Of a stretch of DNA of 64,000 nt, positions 55,570 through 64,000 are shown in pieces. The notes beneath the pieces are model-generated. The model was given only the letters and a program-made list of their open reading frames with translations. It searched no databases and was not told the DNA's origin. The stretch lies in the NCBI GenBank assembly GCA_026119935.1, contig JALRMH010000016.1, forward strand, positions 620,001 to 684,000, given 5' to 3'. The translations under genes were made by a program, and so were the position numbers. Each line of letters begins with the position of its first letter. Position 1 is the stretch's first letter. Source of the stretch: Endothia cerciana. Its lineage: Eukaryota; Ascomycota; Sordariomycetes; Diaporthales; Cryphonectriaceae.

Positions 55570-56461
55570 ATGGCCGATTCACACCCGACCAAGGCCGAGG
55601 ACCATGGCGTCGAGGTGCCGAAGAAGCCGGTCGACGCCGAGAGTGCGTACGGGGCCTCCACCATCCAGGCGGATGTAGAGAAGCAGAGGCCGGCACAGAT
55701 CGCCTCTGGCAAGAAGCGAGCGGGCAACTTGGTAGGCGCGGCCATCGACACCGAGGCCGGCAAGGCCTCAGGCCTCGACCCCGTCTACGCGGCCAAGGCG
55801 CAGCTGCTGAATGAGGCCCTTCTCGACATCGGCATGGGCCGGTACCAGTGGTTTCTAGTTGTTGCCACGGCAGTAGCTTGGTTTCTAGACGAGGTAGGCC
55901 GAGTCTTGTGCTATCCCCTTGTTCCTCACCCAGACGACATTCGATACTGACACCGACCGCCGTGGTCAGTTCTGGCTGGCCTCTTTTACCATCATCCTCC
56001 CGGCCGCCTCCAACGAGGCACAGTTCTTCTACTCGTACCAGAACCCCACCGGCCTCATGATCAGCGCCTCGGCCGGCCTGGCCCTCGGCGCCGTCATGTG
56101 GCCGGTGATGTCCGACCTCTTCGGCCGCAAGCAGATGTTCACGGCGACCGTGGTCCTCATGGGGATGGCAGGCCTCGTCGGTGCGGGCATGGCCGCGTTC
56201 ACGGGCCTCTGCGTCGTCGGCTTTGTCGTCGGGTTCGCCGTCGGTGGCAACCAGGCCGTCGCCGCCATCTACCTCGTCGAGTCCGTCCCCGCGAGCCACG
56301 CGTGGCTCGTCGCCGCGCAGGGCGTCTCCTGGGGGCTCGGGCAGCTGGTCGCGTACGCCGTCGGCTGGGCGTTCGTCGAGCAGTTCACCTGCGGGACCGG
56401 GCCGGACGCGGCGTCGACGGCGTCGTCGTTCAGTAGGAGGCAGAGCCACGGCGGCGGCGGT

Positions 56462-56501
<40 letters not shown>

Positions 56502-57451
56502 CCAGCCCGTCCAGCTCGTGCCACTACGTCTCCAACAAGGGCTGGCGGTACACCTGGTGGTGCTTCGGCTGCATCACGCTGTTCCTCTACCTCCTCCGCT
56601 TCTCCCTGCGCATGTATGAGACGCCCAAGTCCCTCCTCGCCCGGCGCCGCGACGACGAGGCCGTCCAGACGACGCGGGACATCGCCCACGCCAGCGGGCA
56701 GATCACCTGGCTGAACGAGGCGGCCTTCGCGCGGGTCGAGTCGTCCCTGATCACGGAGGAGGAGGACGACGACGACGACGCCGCCGCCGACGCCGAGAGG
56801 GGCCCGCGGCCCGTCATCAGGCGCGGGGTGGGCGCCTGTTCCAGGTCGGTCGCGGCGGCGCTCGGGCCGCTCGGACTTGCCTCCCTCGTGCTGCTCTGGG
56901 CCGCGGTCGGCCTCACGTTCACGCTGCAGGGCCAGTTCCTCCAGCCGTACCTCGAGACCAGGGGCGTCACGCCGGTGACCCCGACCACGGTCACCCGGCC
57001 GTACTGGTTCAGCCGGCAGGTGTACGTCTCGATCTGCGCCATCCCGGGCCCCCTCGTGGCGGCCATACTCGCCGAGGCCAAGTTCCTGGGCCGCAGGCGG
57101 GCGGGCGCGCTCCTGTCCCTGCTCTCCGGCGTCCTGATGCTCGCCTCCACCGCGTCGGGGTCGAGGGGCGCGCTGCTGGCGTTCGAGTGCGTCCTATCGT
57201 TCCTGGAGTACGCGCTGCTGGCGGTCCTCACCCTGTACACCGTCGAGGCGTTCGGCGCGCCCGTCCGCGGCGCCGGCGTCGCGGCCGCGGGGCTCAGCTG
57301 GCGGCTCTTCGGCCTGGTCGCCTGGATCATCGCCGGGTACAGCTCGAGCGCGAGCGGTGCGGCCGTGTGGTTCTCGGGGGCGCTCTCCGTGGTCGTGACC
57401 ACGGTCTGGATCCTGCTGCCCAAGGAGACCCGGGCCAGGGCCGCGGCGTAA
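55570..57451 (+). CDS. MFS transporter (SV2/sugar-porter-like) with polyserine loop
   Basis: A 601-aa membrane carrier. Exons 55570-55893 and 55970-57451; the start context is CACCATGG. The N-terminal 80 residues are hydrophilic and likely cytosolic, then LLDIGMGRYQWFLVVATAVAWFLDE opens the first helix. The A-like motif is VMSDLFGRKQMF. A large loop between helices 6 and 7 contains a Gly/Ser run of 13 identical AGC codons, SRRQSHGGGG before it, and later an acidic stretch (ITEEEDDDDDAAADAERG). The C-terminal half (FTLQGQFLQPYLETRG, LSFLEYALLAVLTLYTVEAFG) resembles the SV2-like branch seen in fungi. Strong GC bias and C/G third positions make long antisense shadow frames. The substrate is unknown. 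Confidence 0.82.
56462..56500 (+). repeat. (AGC)13 coding microsatellite
   Basis: Thirteen perfect AGC units in frame, encoding polyserine in the MFS loop; expected to vary in length between isolates. Confidence 0.9.
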
Positions 57452-57776
57452 TACTACTAGGTGCCGCAGGTGCTGTTGTAGCTGGGCTGGGTAATAACGG
57501 GGTGGAACGCCTGGTGTATGCGATGTAGTCTCAGCGCGCAGGAAATCTGGTCAGCGCGGGAGCAAGGTGCCGGGGCGAATATCTCTGTCCGCTTTTGGGT
57601 AATGAGAGTGAAATTGGAAGTTTTCGTAGGGTTAGATATGCTCTGCCAGATGTGGTTGTTCTGGTCGAGAAGGGTATCCATTTGCATGAGCGATCATAGA
57701 CCAATTTACATCACCCGACATGACATAACAATATTCAACAAGGTGCTGATCAGATGGTTTTACCGCCCTGTCGGCC
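57452..57776. other. Convergent 3' region of two MFS genes
   Basis: 325 bp between the two stop codons; no gene and no obvious hairpin. Confidence 0.5.
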
Positions 57777-59941
57777 TCAGACCATGTTGTGAGTCGTGGG
57801 CTTCTCCCCCTGCGCCTGCTCCAGGCGCCTGACCTCAGCAGCATCGGCCAGGTCCTCGTCGCTGAGCCCCATGCCCATCCTCTCCCGGCGGTGGATGGCC
57901 TGCTCGATCGTCTCCTCGTCCGCGATCTCGCGCACGTCGGCGTCGTGCGCGACCTCAAATTTGCGGCGCAGGTGCTCGGGCCCGAGGAACTGCACGAGAA
58001 TCCTGATCAGCTATCGCTCGAGGGGTCCGACGGCAGCAGACAGGGGGGGGGCAACTTACCGTTAGCAGTATGACGTAGGCGTAGACGCAGCCCATGAAGA
58101 TGCAGATAACCTTGCCGTAGTTATACCTCGGGGTCGACTTGCCGTCCTTCACCAGCGGCGGGAGCGGGAACCTCTCGCCAGTGGTCGCCTCGATCGTCGA
58201 GCTCGCCGAGCTGACGAGGTTGCCGAGCTGGTAGGACGTGCCCACGACGAACGTGCGGAAGGCACCCGGGGACAGCTCCATCAGGTGGATCGGGATGACC
58301 CCCCACGCGCCCTGGACACAGAACTGCTCGAAGAAGGCGGCGGCTATGACGCGCTCGGTCGTCACGAAGGTGTACGGGTACAGGAGTGCGCCGCCGACAA
58401 CGCAGGTGCAGATGATGCTCAGGCGCCGGCCGAAGCTCTGTGAGAGGTACCCGACCACGGTACCGCCGGTCATGGCGCCGAGGTTGGCGACGACCTGGGT
58501 GACGGTCACGGCGTTCGCGCCGAATATGAACTGGTTCTCGAGCATCGTGGGGTAGAGGCTGGGCGGTCTTGGTCAGCTGAAAGCACCAAGGAGCATCACA
58601 AAGGGGGACAGGACGTACTCCTGGCTACCATGGCTCATGAAGTTGAACCCGGCCATCAGCAAGACGAGGTATGTAAGCAGCAGCCAGTGCCTCCTCAGCG
58701 CGACCTTTCCTTCAAGCACGAAAGTCTTGGAGACACTCGAGCCCTCGGCCTGGGCTATCCTCCGCACGGACTCCCGCTGCTGGTGCACATTCGTCTCCGG
58801 GAGCAGCAGCCGGTAGATGATGATGAGGACGGGCGGGCACGCGCCGAACCAGAACAGCGGGCGCCAGCCATGAGAGGTCGTGTTGACGAGACCGCGCGCG
58901 AATGCCGTCGCGAGCAGATACCCGAAGGCGTACCCCTGTTGAAGAATACCGCTCATCAGGCCTCGGGCCTCCTCTGGGAGGTCCTCGAGGGCGGTCGCGG
59001 CCGCATTGCCATAGAGACCCCCCATGGCAACCCCGAAGAGCGCGCGACAGGCGAGGAACTGCTGGTACGTCTGACAGAAGCCGGTCCCCTGTGCCGCTGT
59101 TAGCGACGTGTCCATTTCATATCATGGTGGGTGCCGCCTCTTCCAGCCCGTGCGACAAAGGTCAACATTATCAGATGCCAGCACCATGTCCCACCGAGCG
59201 CGTCTCCCACAGGTCCCATGGCCACTTCAGCCGCGACCGATCCGCCCGCGGCCAAAGAAACCTATTCACCTCCGCCGGAGTGGCGAGTTCCCTCACTTAC
59301 TAGCTCAAGAATAATGAACAGGATGTTGTTGACGATGAAGGGCCACTTTCTCCCGAAGCGATCGGCGGCGATACCGAAAAGGATAGAGCCCACGGCTGCG
59401 AAACGGCGCTGTTAGCTCGGAACTGGTCTCAGGCATATGGGGAGGGGTGCGGGAGCCTTACATCGAAACAACAGCACCAGGGTAATTCCCCAGGTGATCT
59501 CGGCGACAGTCTTGTCGAAGGTCGCGGCAAGGTCGCTCGTGGTCAGGGAGACGGTGAAGAAGTCAAAGGCGTCCCAGGTCTGCAGCACAACCGGTCAGTG
59601 TTCTGGGTGCGGGCGGCGGACGCAGCGAAGACGGCATGGATGAAGAGCCCTGGCCTGCCTGGAGGGAGAGCCTGGAGCCGGAGACGTACCCAGCCGAAGA
59701 AGCCAACACCGAAGAAGGCCCAGTGGTGGGCACTGAGCATCCCGATCAGCCTGAAGGGGTTCTGCAGCCTGGTTATGGGGGGCTTCAGGCTGGTGAAGCG
59801 TGTGCCGATATATTGCATGGCGGACATGCCATGGTGAGGCGGATCGTCCGTCTGGTGGCCAGCAATGGCGCCCTCGCCCTCCGGATGCGGGTAGGTGGGA
59901 GGCTGGCCATGTTCGGCGGTGGCCTTCTCGTGGTCCGCCAT
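57777..59941 (-). CDS. JEN-type carboxylate:proton symporter (lactate/pyruvate)
   Basis: A 548-aa MFS permease. Six exons: 59941-59690, 59579-59462, 59395-59301, 59088-58619, 58558-58060, 57989-57777; phases agree. The Jen family signature NxxSHxSQDxxxT is intact across the exon 4/5 join: N304-FMSHGSQD-LYP-T316. Other conserved stretches are TRFTSLKPPI, WTWDAFDFFTVSLTTSDLA, GTGFCQTYQQFLACRALFG and NAAATALEDLPEEARG. The C-terminal tail is long and charged (RRKFEVAHDADVREIADEE). Jen proteins import lactate, pyruvate or related mono-/dicarboxylates and are repressed by glucose in yeasts. The N-terminus is His/Pro-rich. The symporter faces the SV2-like gene tail to tail. Confidence 0.9.
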
Positions 59942-60564
59942 GTTCGATGCGCCGAGCTGCGTCTTCGCTGGATGGAAGGTGAGATGCTGTGGCAGCGGTC
60001 AGGCAGATATAGGATACGGCAGTGTGAGAGGACCCTCCCCTGGTCGTGAGGGTGGACAAAAGGGACCTTGACAGCTTCAAATACCAGCCGACGAGCTGGT
60101 AAACTGGATGGTATGGGTCGCTGTGCGGGGTTGCATCAGTCAGTACTAAGTAGGATCAGGGAAAACTAATGCAGCTGAGATTCCAAGGGTGCCGCGCCAG
60201 TGAAGGCTATACACAGTTGGGTAAAGGCTGAGCGAGGCCTGCTGGGGTTGTCTCATCCTCCTGGGAGGGACTTGCCATGCCCAACTGCATCTCACTGTAC
60301 CAAAGAATGACCCGTCCGCTTGCTAATTCCGCTTGAGGCTAGGGGCCCATGGCTCGCCTGTAGACATGCTATAGTAGTATGGTATGGCCCTCTGCCACAT
60401 CCTGCTCCGTATGGCCGCAAGCCCTATGATGGGTATGGGGTATGACTATATGGGTCCCCTCCTCTCACTGTCTTCGTGCCATCGTCATAGTATCCTGTCA
60501 GAATCAACACCCTCCTCGGTCATCCTTCAAAAGTTCAGGTGACCGCCCCGCGGTAGCTGATGGG

Positions 60565-60565
<1 letters not shown>

Positions 60566-60601
<36 letters not shown>
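60566..60601 (+). repeat. (GGCT)9 microsatellite
   Basis: Nine perfect GGCT units, non-coding. Confidence 0.9.
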
Positions 60602-60873
60602 CATTCCCAAGGTCGGCTGTCCAAGGGTCATCGTCCTCCCCAAGCAAGACCCAGGCAGAAGGCAAGGGTGCTGCCAGCGCCTCGGCGAACCCCGCATGAT
60701 ATTAACCCCAGACGAGATGCGGAGAACCCCCTGTCACACATCCATCCAAGCAGAGGACTTTTGAAGGACTCTCACGAGGATGGGGTTCACAAGTGCCACC
60801 CTCCGGCATGGCTGGCATGGGCTTGGACCCGTCGACCCATCCTAGCGGCGCCGCCCCCCGCCTTACTGGGTGG

Positions 60874-60918
60874 CCTGGGGAGCCTGGGGAGCCTGGGGAG
60901 CCTGGGGAGCCTGGGGAG
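60874..60918 (+). repeat. (CCTGGGGAG)5 minisatellite
   Basis: Five exact 9-bp units in tandem, followed by a partial copy. Open in some frames as a Gly-Glu-Pro repeat, but no gene is supported. Confidence 0.85.
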
Positions 60919-61777
60919 GCACGAGGGGAAGGGATGATGACTCGTGACGGAGCGCCATCTGGGGAAAAGCCTTTTGCCCTCGCGGATATGACGACGGCCT
61001 TACGAGGAGGATCAGAGGCCCAGCGCGCATTGCTTGATACATGGTGCATTGCTCTCCCTCTCTCCCGCCGTGCGCCTTGGGCCTCCAGCCGCGGCTGTCG
61101 TCCCGGTGTCACCCGTCCTCGTGTCATCCCGGCCCTCCTCGGTCTTCAGGCCTGTTCAACGTTCCATTAGACCGTACCCGATCCTGGGTCCTGAAGCCAT
61201 GGGATCGGGACCGCTGGGGATTGGCTGCTTGCTGCATGGGAAGGATTCGTGGGGGTCCACGGCACCACAGCCCGAGCAGCACCTCGTACGCGTGTTACTA
61301 TGGTACGAACTAAGGTGGTGACAGCCAGAGGGACGACGGGGTGCTTCGCAAGGTATGACGCCGTTGTTCCTTCAGTTCGCTGGCTCCACTTCTGATAGCG
61401 CGCAGGATTCCCGGGGTATGAAAGTACCATACATAGTACCTGTGGACCAAAGGAGGAAATTCTTACCGACTGCCTCAGACCGACTATGTATCTCGCGGCA
61501 GGGACACCGACTGACTGGTGAGGGAATGCCTCATCGTTCAGACTGGTATTCACCCTCATGGTTCACTGAGGTCCATTCCTGCATATATCAATTGACAGTT
61601 GGAGGGGGGGGGGGGTTGTGGTCCGGGGGCATTGGCTAATTCCGAATCTGTATTCGAGATCATGGACATTGCGTGTATCTTTTGCCCTCCTTCTATAGTG
61701 TGTTTCTAGGTGATGGTACAAGCCCAGTCTGGGCCAAGGACTTGGGTTGTTTCGGTGAAAATTGTCGCGGGCCTGGG

Positions 61778-64000
61778 TCAGGCTTGCTGCCTTTCGGCAT
61801 CGCGCGACTTGCCCTGCTCGTTCATGTCGCCATCGCACGCCGTGGCCGGCTGCGGCCCGTGAAGGGCCTCATCCTTGCGCTCGAGCTCCTTCTCCATCTC
61901 GTCAGCCTCGTCATCGGCGGACCTGCCCTCCGCCTCGCTCCTCTCACGTGCTTCCCCTTCCTCCTTCTCCTGGCGCCTGAGCTTCTTCAGCTGCAGCTCG
62001 ACGACACCAGCATCGATATCCTCCAGCTTCAGCTTCTGCAGGACCGAGCCGACCAGAAAGCGATACTGGGTGTGCCCGACGACGAGATCGGATACATCCA
62101 CGTTCTCAATCCCCCCAACGTCGGGGATGGCCTGTAGACCGGCAATCCCGTACTGCAAGCTGTTCGCGCGGTATAGGAGGGCAAGGAGGTAGTCTTTGCT
62201 CGAGTACACGTTGACAACCCTGCCGGCCACTACAGACCGGATCCGGCGCCACAGCAAGGGGTCGGACGGGACCGGCCCCCCAATCAAGCAGACCGACTCG
62301 ACCAGTCCAAACGCCTTGCGGTTTGCCAGCTCGCCCAGGCACGAGTACACCACCCTTGCGCCAAGCGAGTACCCAATGAGTGTCACAGGCCTCTCGCCCT
62401 GGACCTTGTTGATCAGTGCATCGGCGAGCACGACACCCGCCTTCTCGCTTCGCGCCATGGCGACGCTGAACGGGTTGTCGATGATGCGGGAGGCCTTGGC
62501 GAGACCGTAGGGCAGGACGAGGGCGGAAGCCAGGGACGCGAAGATGGTCCGGCTCAGTATCTCCTTCTTCGCGAAGCTCCAGGCGTAGCTCTTGATGTAT
62601 GTGTTGATGGCGTGGCCGAGGCGGAGAAGCGCCTTGAGCTCCCAGCGTAGGGCAAAGGCCTCGGTGCTGTGCCCGCTTATGACTTGCCAGGGCAGCACTA
62701 CCTCGTGCTCCTGCGCGAGCCAGCCTGAGATCCCGACCGCCACGCGGAGGTGTCGTGCGTTCTTGTCGTCGTGACTGCCTCGCTGGAAAAGAGAGGGCTT
62801 GTTGACGGGCAGGAAAGCAAAGTCCTCCACCTCTTTGGCGTATTCGTCAACCATTTTCCCTGTCATCCGACCGCCGTAGGCGCCAAAGAGCACACCAACA
62901 AGTGGCGCCGAGCCTGCCAGAGCCCCGAGATACCCGGCAGTCGCAGTAGCCCCGAGGCCGAGGCCACCCATCACGCTGCCAACGCCGGCGGCGAGCAACG
63001 GTGCTGCGAGGCCACCTGTGACCCCGATGAGGACAGCCCCAGCCACGGCACCGAGGCCAACCTTCCACTTCCTTGCCGTCGAATTTTCCGCTACCTTCTT
63101 CTTGGTCTCCTCATCGGCATTCATCTGCTGCTTGGCCACCTCGAGAAGGCCCTTGGCAGTGGACATCTCGTCCTGGGCCAGAATGTCTGCTGACAGACCG
63201 AGAGAGCTCGTCAGGCGCAGCATCAACACCCGGGATTCAGCTGGGTATGACTCGAGCCCCAACAACAGAAGCAGTATCGAATGCATGATTAGGATCCGTC
63301 GAGCATCACTAAGGTCTCGGAGAGGTGTCTCCAGCGGTGGAAAGATCTGCTGCAAGTGCTCTTGTCCATCGTTGCTCGCGACTGGCTGCTCCCGGCTCGA
63401 TGGGCGGGATGCTTGCTCCGGCCGGGCGGTGCCATCGTCTCCCTCTCGGTGGTTGACTGCCTCTCCAACCCTCTGCAGGACCTTGTCTCGCCAGTCATCA
63501 AAATGGCCGAGAGAGGCACCCTTCAGCTCCACATTCTCGGGCTTTGAAAGGTCCCTTCGGCGGTTCGCCAGGGCTTTCCGCTTTTTCTCTTCCCTCTTCT
63601 GGACTGCGTCTGCATCCTCCGCACTAGGGCCTTTGAACTCCGGCTCGTTCCCTTCTGGCCTATCCTTTTTCCTCTCCTCCGTCTCCTCGTCTGTCACGGC
63701 GAGAGTCACGGGGTCTGTAGCCTTCGACGAGGCCTCCACCGCTGGTTTTGTTTCGACCTTCACAGCCTCGTCATCCTGGGGCTGGTCTGGTGAGGATCCA
63801 ATCCTCAGTGGTGTGCTGACCTCGGTTTTATTCGGGTCAAAGGTGTCGAGGATCTGTGTCCGCATGCCCTCCATCAGGTCTGCGATAAGAAGCAGCAGGT
63901 TCGCTCTATCCTCGCGCGTGGGGAGGACGGTGGTGAGAGACTCTCCCTGGCCATCGCTGCCCTCCTTGTGATCGGGGACCTCCCCTCGTTCCGTCAGGTT
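61778..64000 (-). CDS. DUF726/TMCO4-family putative alpha/beta hydrolase, 5' end outside the window
   Basis: At least 740 aa; the frame is open through the window's right edge, so the true start lies beyond 64000. The first visible 200 residues are acidic and charged (disordered). A Gly/Ala-rich pair of hydrophobic helices follows (VGLGAVAGAVLIGVTGGLAA and ATAGYLGALAGSAPLVGVLF), typical of TMCO4 and yeast Mil1/Yfl034w. Next comes an alpha/beta-hydrolase core with the nucleophile elbow GYSLGARVVYSCL (G-x-S-x-G) and SVCLIGGPVPSDPLLWRRI. The C-terminal 60 residues are a charged coiled coil (KLRRQEKEEGEARERSEAE). The yeast relative binds clathrin adaptor AP-1; enzymatic activity is unproven in the family. 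Confidence 0.88.
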   Translation of the reverse strand, partial: NLTERGEVPDHKEGSDGQGESLTTVLPTREDRANLLLLIADLMEGMRTQILDTFDPNKTEVSTPLRIGSSPDQPQDDEAVKVETKPAVEASSKATDPVTLAVTDEETEERKKDRPEGNEPEFKGPSAEDADAVQKREEKKRKALANRRRDLSKPENVELKGASLGHFDDWRDKVLQRVGEAVNHREGDDGTARPEQASRPSSREQPVASNDGQEHLQQIFPPLETPLRDLSDARRILIMHSILLLLLGLESYPAESRVLMLRLTSSLGLSADILAQDEMSTAKGLLEVAKQQMNADEETKKKVAENSTARKWKVGLGAVAGAVLIGVTGGLAAPLLAAGVGSVMGGLGLGATATAGYLGALAGSAPLVGVLFGAYGGRMTGKMVDEYAKEVEDFAFLPVNKPSLFQRGSHDDKNARHLRVAVGISGWLAQEHEVVLPWQVISGHSTEAFALRWELKALLRLGHAINTYIKSYAWSFAKKEILSRTIFASLASALVLPYGLAKASRIIDNPFSVAMARSEKAGVVLADALINKVQGERPVTLIGYSLGARVVYSCLGELANRKAFGLVESVCLIGGPVPSDPLLWRRIRSVVAGRVVNVYSSKDYLLALLYRANSLQYGIAGLQAIPDVGGIENVDVSDLVVGHTQYRFLVGSVLQKLKLEDIDAGVVELQLKKLRRQEKEEGEARERSEAEGRSADDEADEMEKELERKDEALHGPQPATACDGDMNEQGKSRDAERQQA

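Larger units (their letters stand above)
59942..61777. other. Intergenic with simple repeats, no supported gene
   Basis: 1.8 kb upstream of the JEN gene and 3' of the DUF726 gene. It contains a tetranucleotide and a 9-bp minisatellite (listed) and a G13 run near 61605. Frames here are low-complexity. Confidence 0.5.

Noticed and set aside
55565..56689. A 374-aa frame antisense to the SV2-like MFS gene
   Set aside because: Arg/Glu/Ala-rich shadow of a GC-biased gene; the plus strand has clear membrane segments and an A-like motif.
60566..60918. CRISPR-like tandem repeats
   Set aside because: Units are contiguous simple repeats with no unique spacers, in a eukaryotic genome.

Overview
The window is nuclear DNA of a filamentous ascomycete (Pezizomycotina, most likely a Sordariomycete). 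The genes have short introns of about 50-220 bp with GT..AG ends. They include typical mould families: a Zn(II)2Cys6 regulator, a DUR3 urea permease, mannitol-1-phosphate dehydrogenase, a secreted tyrosinase, a GH92 mannosidase and a JEN-type carboxylate porter. Two pogo/Fot1-like DNA transposons carry G-to-A decay typical of repeat-induced point mutation (RIP). No bacterial, viral or CRISPR-like structure was seen.

Left part (1-19.7 kb): a nonsense-riddled LRR-like pseudogene and an orphan 383-aa protein with one C2H2-spaced finger; a P4-ATPase flippase of the Dnf3 type; a broken Fot1-like element interrupted by another insertion; a three-exon Zn2Cys6 transcription factor; a 77-aa two-exon orphan; and a decayed gene at 17.6-18.5 kb.

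Middle part (19.7-39.3 kb): a urea permease behind three GATA-factor sites, a 4-kb gene-free stretch, mannitol-1-phosphate 5-dehydrogenase, and COPI beta-prime (nine exons). A compact group follows: a TauD-like dioxygenase, a divergent 3-hydroxyacyl-CoA dehydratase lying tail to tail with it, an anion:cation-symporter-type MFS permease and a secreted tyrosinase.

Right part (41-64 kb): a second, TIR-bounded Fot1-like element next to an intron-containing tRNA-Pro(CGG); a secreted GH92 alpha-mannosidase; a PARG-fold (TIGR02452/DUF2263-type) protein; a lectin-like single-pass membrane protein; phosphatidylserine decarboxylase; two MFS porters in convergent orientation (one with a polyserine microsatellite, one JEN-like); and, running off the right edge, a DUF726/TMCO4-type putative alpha/beta hydrolase.

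Most genes are independent housekeeping or transport functions. Three deal with membrane lipids or trafficking (flippase, phosphatidylserine decarboxylase, COPI beta-prime), but they are far apart and nothing suggests co-regulation. The only plausible functional group is the one at 32.4-39.3 kb, and that is inference from proximity. Exon coordinates were derived by hand from splice motifs and reading phase; every multi-exon model closes in frame, but none is supported by transcripts.
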